Origin: Treponema sp.
GTDB lineage: Bacteria; Spirochaetota; Spirochaetia; Treponematales; Treponemataceae
Direction of reading: 5' to 3'
NCBI GenBank assembly: GCA_017551545.1
Contig: JAFZLJ010000080.1
Location: 82,756-146,755, forward strand
Length of the DNA stretch: 64,000 nt
A model generated the notes under the pieces. That model was not told the origin of the DNA. It did not search any database and was given only the letters and a program-made list of their open reading frames with translations. Each line of letters starts with the position of its first letter. Position 1 is the first letter of the stretch. The translations under genes and the position numbers were made by a program. Below are positions 58,619 through 64,000 of the stretch, piece by piece.

Positions 58619-61294
58619 ATGAAAGCAATTGAACTTGAAAAAGCATACGATCCTAAAAGCTTTGAAGATCGTATCTACAGCGAATGGGAAAGCAAAGGTT
58701 ATTTTAAGCCGGCCAGCGATGAAGCAAGCCCGGTACATTGTCAGTGTGAAAAATGTCAGTCTACATATTCCGTCGTCATTCCTCCTCCAAATGTAACTGG
58801 TGTTCTTCATATGGGTCACGGACTCAACAACACCTTACAGGATATCGTAGTTCGCTATCACCGCATGAAGGGTGATAATACTTTGTGGCTCACTGGTACA
58901 GATCACGCAGGTATTGCAACTCAGAACGTAGTAGAAAGACAGCTCAAAAAAGAAGGCCTTACACGTAACGACCTTGGACGCGAAAAATTTCTGGAACGCA
59001 CCTGGGCAGTTAAAGAAGACCATCATAATACAATTGTAAAACAGCAGAAAAAGCTTGGTAACTCAACAGACTGGGAACGCGAGCGCTTTACTTATGATGA
59101 AGGACTTAGTGCTGCAGTTCGCGATGTATTCGTAACTTTGTATGAACGCGGACTTATGTATCGTGGTAAACGCCTTGTAAACTGGTGTCCTCGTTGTGGT
59201 ACAGCTTTGGCAGATGATGAAGTAGACCACGAAGATACACAGGGTGCCATGTATCATATTTATTATGAATACGCAGACGGCAGCGGAAAGATTGAAGTTG
59301 CAACAACTCGTCCTGAAACATTCTTTGGTGATACTGCTGTTGCCGTAAATCCGACTGATGAGCGCTATACAAAGCTTGTTGGCAAGATGCTCAAGCTTCC
59401 GCTAACAGGAAAAGAAATCCCGATTATTGCAGATGACTATGTAGATAAAGAGTTTGGAACAGGTATGGTAAAAATCACACCTGCTCATGACCCTAACGAC
59501 TGGGAAGTAGGACTCCGCCACAACCTTGAAGTTGTAAATCTTCTTACTCCGGACGGACGCATGAACGAAAACGTTCCTGAAAAATACCGCGGACTTAAAC
59601 CTGAACAGGCAAGAGCTCTTGTAATAGAAGATTTAACTGCAGCAGACCTTTTCAAGGGTGAAGAAAAAATGGTTCACTCTGTAGGTCACTGCTACCGCTG
59701 TAAGACTGTAGTTGAGCCATATCTTAGCGACCAGTGGTTTGTAAAGATGAAGCCAATGGCAGACAAGGCCTTAGCCGCATGGAAAAAAGGTGAAATTCAG
59801 TTCTTCCCGCAGAAATGGGAAAATACATATGAACAGTGGCTCGTAAATATCCGCGACTGGTGTGTAAGCCGCCAGATCTGGTGGGGTCACAGAATCCCAG
59901 TTTGGTACTGCCAGAAGTGTGGTGAAGTAATAGTTAGCCGCACAGACCCGGATAAGTGTCCAAAATGCGGTTGCGGGGCAGCAGACCTCAAGCAGGATGA
60001 AGACGTACTCGACACATGGTTCAGTTCTTGGCTCTGGCCGTTCAGTACTTTGGGCTGGCCACAGGAAACTGATGACCTTAAGAAGTTCTATCCTACAACA
60101 GCACTTGTTACTGCATATGATATTATCTTCTTCTGGGTTAGCCGCATGATTATGGCTGGTCTTGAGTTTACAGGAAAAGCTCCTTTCCACGATATTTACA
60201 TTCACGGACTTGTTCGCGATAAGCAGGGCCGCAAGATGTCTAAGTCTCTTGGAAACGGAATGGACCCTCTTGAAATTATTGACATGTACGGTGCCGACGC
60301 TCTTAAGTTCACACTCGGATTTATGTGCGCTCAGGGACAGGATGTGCTTATTGATAAGGATTCTTTCAAGCTTGGTTCACGTTTCTGTAATAAAGTTTGG
60401 AACGCAAGCCGCTACCTTTTGGGAAATCTGGAAGGCAGAAACCTTGTTCCGGTTACAGATACAGACCTTACAGAACTTGATAAATGGATTTACAGCCGTT
60501 TGAACAATGCTGCTAAAATTGCACGCGAAGCTTTGGAATCTTACCGCTACAATGATGCAGCCAGTGCACTTATGGAATATTTCTGGAATGAATTCTGCGA
60601 CTGGTATGTAGAAGCAACAAAGATTAACTTTAAGAACGGTGATGATAAAGAAAAAGACAGACAGGCTAGTGTTCTTATGAACATCCTTGAAGAAAACCTT
60701 CGTCTTTTGCATCCATATCTTCCGTTTGTTACAGAAGAAATCTATGCAAAGCTTCCTGTTAAAAAGCACGAAGGCATGCTCATTACAGCACCTTATCCGG
60801 AGGTTCTTGCAAGCAGAGAAAATCCTGCAATTGAAGCACGCTTTGAAGTTCTTAAGGAACTCATTACTAAAACCCGTGCACTCCGCGTAGACTGTGGTAT
60901 TGATCCTGCAAATAAAATCAATATTGCTATCCGCGTTGAAAAGGGTAGTGAAGCAGAAGTTTGCCGCGAAAAGGTAGAAATGATTCAGCTGCTTGCAGGT
61001 ATTGCAAAGATTGACTTTGTAGAGTCTAAGCCTGAATCTTCAATTGGTACAGTTGGAAAGGGCTTTGAGTCGTTTATTCTTGTTGATGAAAATATCAATA
61101 AGGAACAGCTTGTTACCCGCTTCCAGAAGACACTTGAAAAAGAAGAAGGCTATGCACGCATGAGCGAAAACAAGCTCAACGGCAACTTTGCACAGCACGC
61201 TCCTGAAAACCTTATCCAGGAAGAACGCGACCGCCTTGCAGAAAGCCAGCGCAAAATAGAAACCTTGAAGGGTTATTTGAAGGAGCTTATGTAA
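58619..61294 (+). CDS. valS: Valyl-tRNA synthetase
   Basis: 891 residues from ATG 58619 (GGAGGAAGG just upstream); a GTG/ATG-type extension by 9 codons has no support. The class I signature is HMGHGLN (a HIGH variant) and KMSKSLGN. The editing (CP1) domain contains 'TTRPETFFGDTAVAVNP'. A metal-binding 'CQKCGEVIV...CPKCGCG' insertion lies near 440, and a Val-type C-terminal coiled coil (about 830-891) has 'LEKEEGYARMSENKLNGNFAQHAPENLI'. An extra CQCEKCQS motif sits before the first signature. It charges tRNA-Val. Confidence 0.95.
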   Translation: MKAIELEKAYDPKSFEDRIYSEWESKGYFKPASDEASPVHCQCEKCQSTYSVVIPPPNVTGVLHMGHGLNNTLQDIVVRYHRMKGDNTLWLTGTDHAGIATQNVVERQLKKEGLTRNDLGREKFLERTWAVKEDHHNTIVKQQKKLGNSTDWERERFTYDEGLSAAVRDVFVTLYERGLMYRGKRLVNWCPRCGTALADDEVDHEDTQGAMYHIYYEYADGSGKIEVATTRPETFFGDTAVAVNPTDERYTKLVGKMLKLPLTGKEIPIIADDYVDKEFGTGMVKITPAHDPNDWEVGLRHNLEVVNLLTPDGRMNENVPEKYRGLKPEQARALVIEDLTAADLFKGEEKMVHSVGHCYRCKTVVEPYLSDQWFVKMKPMADKALAAWKKGEIQFFPQKWENTYEQWLVNIRDWCVSRQIWWGHRIPVWYCQKCGEVIVSRTDPDKCPKCGCGAADLKQDEDVLDTWFSSWLWPFSTLGWPQETDDLKKFYPTTALVTAYDIIFFWVSRMIMAGLEFTGKAPFHDIYIHGLVRDKQGRKMSKSLGNGMDPLEIIDMYGADALKFTLGFMCAQGQDVLIDKDSFKLGSRFCNKVWNASRYLLGNLEGRNLVPVTDTDLTELDKWIYSRLNNAAKIAREALESYRYNDAASALMEYFWNEFCDWYVEATKINFKNGDDKEKDRQASVLMNILEENLRLLHPYLPFVTEEIYAKLPVKKHEGMLITAPYPEVLASRENPAIEARFEVLKELITKTRALRVDCGIDPANKINIAIRVEKGSEAEVCREKVEMIQLLAGIAKIDFVESKPESSIGTVGKGFESFILVDENINKEQLVTRFQKTLEKEEGYARMSENKLNGNFAQHAPENLIQEERDRLAESQRKIETLKGYLKELM

Positions 61295-61298
61295 AAGA

Positions 61299-61355
61299 GA
61301 TTGTCGGGTCAAGCCCGACAATGACATGTCATTCCCGCGCTTGACGCGGGAATCT
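61299..61355. repeat. Palindromic repeat pair (GTCGGG / TTCCCGCG)
   Basis: GATTGTCGGG..CCCGACAATGACA then TGTCATTCCCGCGCTTGACGCGGGAATCT. The second stem CCCGCG/CGCGGG differs from other copies by paired changes. Confidence 0.85.
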
Positions 61356-61371
61356 CATTTTAGATGAAATT

Positions 61372-61854
61372 ATGAAGAAACTGAACTTTTTATTCATAAT
61401 CCTGATTTCTCTTTTTATGACCAGCTGCTTTAATGAAAAAAACAGTCCATTTTATGACAGCCAATGGGTCATGACAAACTATGATAATAATATGGACCTT
61501 TATTATCATCATCTGATCCTTGAGCCTGGTCACAAGGTAATGCTCAGAGTTTCTTACGCAGATTCTACAAACATTATTGTGTGGAAGGGTACTTATAAAG
61601 TAGATTCCAAGAAATTCAAGTTTAATTTTACAGAATGCTTACGCTACGAAGACGGCGAAGTTGTAAGTAAATATACATCAGGACAATTTATAAAATATTA
61701 CACAGGTGAATTTTTGTATTCAGTAGGTCTTGTTCAGGAAGATTCTGGTGCAGAAAACTATCACCTGCAACTTATCCGCCCTAAGAATTATTTTTATGGA
61801 GAAGGCAAGGATATTTTTGGAAATCAGCTGGAGGAATTTGTAAAGTTTGAATAA
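61372..61854 (+). CDS. Small lipoprotein of unknown function
   Basis: 160 residues. Lipobox LFMTSC (Cys about 20) after a hydrophobic signal peptide. The mature part is beta-rich with several Tyr ('MDLYYHHLIL', 'VGLVQEDSGAENYHL'), in the style of small lipocalin-like or DUF domains that carry a central barrel. I recognise no family. It follows valS across a repeat, without a clear ribosome-binding site. Confidence 0.55.
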   Translation: MKKLNFLFIILISLFMTSCFNEKNSPFYDSQWVMTNYDNNMDLYYHHLILEPGHKVMLRVSYADSTNIIVWKGTYKVDSKKFKFNFTECLRYEDGEVVSKYTSGQFIKYYTGEFLYSVGLVQEDSGAENYHLQLIRPKNYFYGEGKDIFGNQLEEFVKFE

Positions 61855-61893
61855 ACTTGTACAGAGTCTTGAGCCGATAATAAAGGGATTGTT

Positions 61894-62520
61894 ATGACAA
61901 AAAAGCGTTATGAAATGAAAACCGATAAGCCTCAGAACATGTCAGAGCAGCAGATGCAGAAGCTTTCGGACATGCGTCTTGCTCCATATATGCAGCTTGC
62001 AACAGGTCTTATTGGTAAAGAACGCCATGCCGGTGGTAACATGTTCCGCCACCAGATGGATACGCTTGCAATCCTTATTGACTACGGTTATATAGATGCT
62101 GTCCTTCTTAAGGCTTCAATCGTTCACGATACTGTAGAAGATATAGAAGGCTTTGATAAAAACCTTATTATTCATGCAGACAGCGATGGTCCTGATGTTC
62201 TTGAAATAGTTCTTGAAGTAACCCGCCGCCAGAATGAAGATAAAAAGCAGTTCCTTCGCCGTATCCTTGATTACGGAAGTCAGAAGGCAAAAATCCTTAA
62301 ATGTGCAGACCGCATTTCAAATATGATTTCGCTCGGTTATGTTACCGACCCTGAATTCATTGAACGCTACTGTGACGAAACAGAATATTTCCTTCTTCCA
62401 ATGGCTCTGGAAGTAGATTTTAACATGTACAACGAGCTTATTTCACTTTTAATGACAAGACGCCGCTATCTTGAAGACGGCGGCTACTTTGATACAAGAA
62501 AAAAAGAATCATCAATGTAA
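61894..62520 (+). CDS. HD-domain protein resembling a (p)ppGpp hydrolase (SpoT/SAH-like)
   Basis: 208 residues with no membrane helix. An HD domain with His53 (FRHQM), His78-Asp79 (SIVHDTVED) and Asp139 (KCADRISNM), the four metal ligands in the order of the SpoT/RelA hydrolase domain. No synthetase domain and no TGS/ACT follow, so it would be a single-domain alarmone hydrolase or an HD hydrolase of another nucleotide. The N-terminal 30 residues are basic. The gene overlaps the convergent ankyrin gene by 9 bases. Confidence 0.72.
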   Translation: MTKKRYEMKTDKPQNMSEQQMQKLSDMRLAPYMQLATGLIGKERHAGGNMFRHQMDTLAILIDYGYIDAVLLKASIVHDTVEDIEGFDKNLIIHADSDGPDVLEIVLEVTRRQNEDKKQFLRRILDYGSQKAKILKCADRISNMISLGYVTDPEFIERYCDETEYFLLPMALEVDFNMYNELISLLMTRRRYLEDGGYFDTRKKESSM

Positions 62521-63549
62521 AGAACTTATAATTACAGGTTCTTCTTCAGCTTCTTCCATTTCATCTTCTAAATTATCTAAATCGTATAAATAATTCAATT
62601 GAATAGTAACAAGCTGACTTATATCCTGAACATCATAACTTACAAAATCATAAAGCGCATCCGGGCTGAAAGTATCAAGACTTGCTGTTATTGAATTATC
62701 TTCCATATAACTTCCGCCATTGATATTTACCCATTGGTACGGTGCTATAGGATTGTTTCCGGTATTACCAATGAGTACAAAAGGATACGGTGATTCAGTG
62801 CATTCAATAAGTTTTTCAAGAATTTCCTGTGAATCATAATAATTGTTTATTGTAGCTCCTACGCCAAACTCAAGGAAAACCTTTTCAAGAAGCTGCTGAT
62901 TTACTATTACAAGTGTCTGATCCTTGAAATTTGAATAATCAAATAAATTATATGAATTAAGTTCCTGTGGAGTAATAAAAGGGTCAATGGAAGAAAAAAC
63001 ATTTGCTAAACAAAAGAAAAAGTTACCTACATTTCCAAAGGTTAAATCACAATACTTAAAGGCATCTGAACCATGTTGTAATAAAAGCTTTCGGGTTTTC
63101 TGTGCTCTATCATAGGCATCGTCGGGAATAATCTGTTCAGAAAAGAATTTAAAAGTACTGAATTGGGTTGCTTCAATTGGTTTAAGCTCTGTTATAGAGT
63201 TTTTTCTGTTTACATCAACCTTATACTTAAGCAAAACAGAAAGTTTTTCATGAGCACAGGAATAGGCAAGTACGTAAACAAGTGAAATGTTATTGGCAAC
63301 AGGCACATCAAAATCAAAGCCTTTTTTTGCCAGAAGCTTACAGGCTTTTTTGAAATCTTTTACATTAAAATAGGCAAGTGAAAGCTGCACATTCATGCCG
63401 TTTTCATCTGTTTCGTTCAAATCGGCATTACTTTTTACAAGTTTTTCAAAGGTTTTATAATCACGGGCCTTTGCTGCATCAATTAAAGGACCTGCAAAAA
63501 GACCTGCACATACTGAACATAATACTGTAATTAAAAATAGTTTTTTCAT
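62512..63549 (-). CDS. Exported ankyrin-repeat protein
   Basis: 345 residues with a cleavable signal peptide (about 1-19, 'CAGLFAGP'). Residues 20-125 carry three to four ankyrin-type repeats ('DAAKARDYKTFEKLVKSNADLNETDENGMNVQLSLAYFNVKDF', 'KKGFDFDVPVANNISLVYVLAYSCAHEKLSVLLKYKVDVN'). The rest has no domain I recognise and ends in an acidic tail (DNLEDEMEEAEEEP). Periplasmic or surface protein; ankyrin repeats suggest protein binding. Confidence 0.7.
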   Translation of the reverse strand: MKKLFLITVLCSVCAGLFAGPLIDAAKARDYKTFEKLVKSNADLNETDENGMNVQLSLAYFNVKDFKKACKLLAKKGFDFDVPVANNISLVYVLAYSCAHEKLSVLLKYKVDVNRKNSITELKPIEATQFSTFKFFSEQIIPDDAYDRAQKTRKLLLQHGSDAFKYCDLTFGNVGNFFFCLANVFSSIDPFITPQELNSYNLFDYSNFKDQTLVIVNQQLLEKVFLEFGVGATINNYYDSQEILEKLIECTESPYPFVLIGNTGNNPIAPYQWVNINGGSYMEDNSITASLDTFSPDALYDFVSYDVQDISQLVTIQLNYLYDLDNLEDEMEEAEEEPVIISSLH

Positions 63550-63602
63550 TTTATTCTCCTGATTTCTATTATAAAGTACAATTCACGGAGTAACAACTAA
63601 AA

Positions 63603-63631
63603 ACTCAAATCTATAGACTATTTCCCAAAAA
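63603..63631 (+). promoter_or_regulatory. Conserved block upstream of gap, shared with dapA
   Basis: ACTCAAAT-CTATAGACTATTTCCCAAAAA, matching 5203-5233 except for a two-base gap. It lies about 50 bases before the ATG. It may hold the gap promoter (TATAGA as -10). Confidence 0.45.
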
Positions 63632-63682
63632 TTCGGTATTTTATAGGTAATAAATTCTAATCAAATATTTAGGAGATATAAA

Positions 63683-64000
63683 ATGGCAGATGTAAGAGTT
63701 GCTATTAATGGTTTCGGCCGTATTGGTCGTTTGGCTTTCCGCCAGATGTTTGGCGCTAAGGGATACGAAATCGTAGCTATTAACGATTTGACAAAGCCTT
63801 CTATGCTTGCTCATCTTTTGAAGTATGATACAGCACAGGGCGGATACTGTGGTAAGATTGGTGAAAACCTTCACACTGTTTCTGCTGATGATGATGCTGG
63901 AACAATCACTGTAGATGGAAAAGTTCTTAAGATTTATGCAGAAAAAGAAGCTGTAAACTGCCCATGGGGTGAACTCAAGGTAGACGTTGTTCTTGAATGT
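63683..64000 (+). CDS. gap: Glyceraldehyde-3-phosphate dehydrogenase, N-terminal part
   Basis: 106 residues visible; the gene runs off the window. INGFGRIGRL (8-17) is the NAD-binding loop, and 'IVAINDLTKPSMLAHLLKYDTAQG' is the family segment. It oxidises glyceraldehyde-3-phosphate in glycolysis. AGGAGA precedes the ATG by 6 bases. The active-site Cys would lie beyond the window. Confidence 0.94.
   Translation, partial: MADVRVAINGFGRIGRLAFRQMFGAKGYEIVAINDLTKPSMLAHLLKYDTAQGGYCGKIGENLHTVSADDDAGTITVDGKVLKIYAEKEAVNCPWGELKVDVVLEC

Overview
The window looks like a chromosomal segment of a host-associated spirochaete, most likely a gut or rumen Treponema. The evidence is moderate-to-low GC, a fliS/flgN-like flagellar pair, many TPR and ankyrin lipoproteins, c-di-GMP proteins built on sugar-binding-protein folds, and a sensory [FeFe]-hydrogenase fused to a chemotaxis receptor. 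Genus assignment is inference; no rRNA is present.

Layout. 0-5.2 kb: tail of an AAA ATPase, a D-Ala-D-Ala carboxypeptidase, an HD-GYP protein, a lipoprotein gene whose signal peptide is put out of frame by a G7 tract, a remnant that looks like an ATPase C-terminus, and a STAS-like gene. 5.2-10.8 kb: dapA and asd (lysine/diaminopimelate pathway), then a cytoplasmic GH115 alpha-glucuronidase. 10.8-15 kb (minus strand): an Mla-type lipid transport operon (permease, ATPase, MCE protein), a TPR lipoprotein and a methyltransferase. 15.2-19.7 kb: hydrogenase-like chemoreceptor, secreted nuclease, CDF metal exporter. 19.7-21.2 kb (minus): fliS, flgN-like, folA. 21.5-32.9 kb: ftsH, lolA-like, rodZ-like, rimO, and two sugar-binding-fold/GGDEF proteins flanking a UvrD/PcrA helicase. 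32.9-36.5 kb (minus): OmpA-like protein, LysM transglycosylase, TPR lipoprotein. 36.6-47 kb: membrane protein, TPR lipoprotein, yajC-secD-secF, ispH, ndk, gpsA, ffh. 47-52.8 kb: an AT-rich accessory island with an AAA/DUF4143 ATPase behind a 22-bp-period operator array, an orphan DUF2384 antitoxin-like gene, an XRE regulator, and a divergent six-gene CsgG/LPP20-type envelope operon. 52.8-64 kb: heterodimeric ABC exporter, a third sugar-binding-fold/GGDEF protein, valS, a small lipoprotein, a SpoT-like HD protein, an ankyrin protein and the start of gap.

The most distinctive property is a dense population of short palindromic repeats of three families: 'GTCATTGCGAGC...GCAATCC', 'GATTGTCGGG..CCCGACAAT / GATTCCCGGG..', and 'CCCTTCGACAGGCTCAGGGACC'. 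They fill intergenic gaps and have also entered coding sequences in frame (folA, a TPR lipoprotein signal peptide, the nuclease stalk, the transglycosylase linker, possibly a GGDEF protein). One copy forms the terminator after secF. Several genes have a good -10 box only 6-11 bases before the start codon and no ribosome-binding site, suggesting leaderless or nearly leaderless mRNAs.

Best candidates for something new: the hydrogenase-chemoreceptor (15.2 kb), the regulated CsgG/LPP20 island (47-52.6 kb), the poly-G lipoprotein switch (3.35 kb), the in-frame repeat in dihydrofolate reductase (20.0 kb), and two pairs of structured elements (6.4/52.7 kb and 21.3/43.7 kb).
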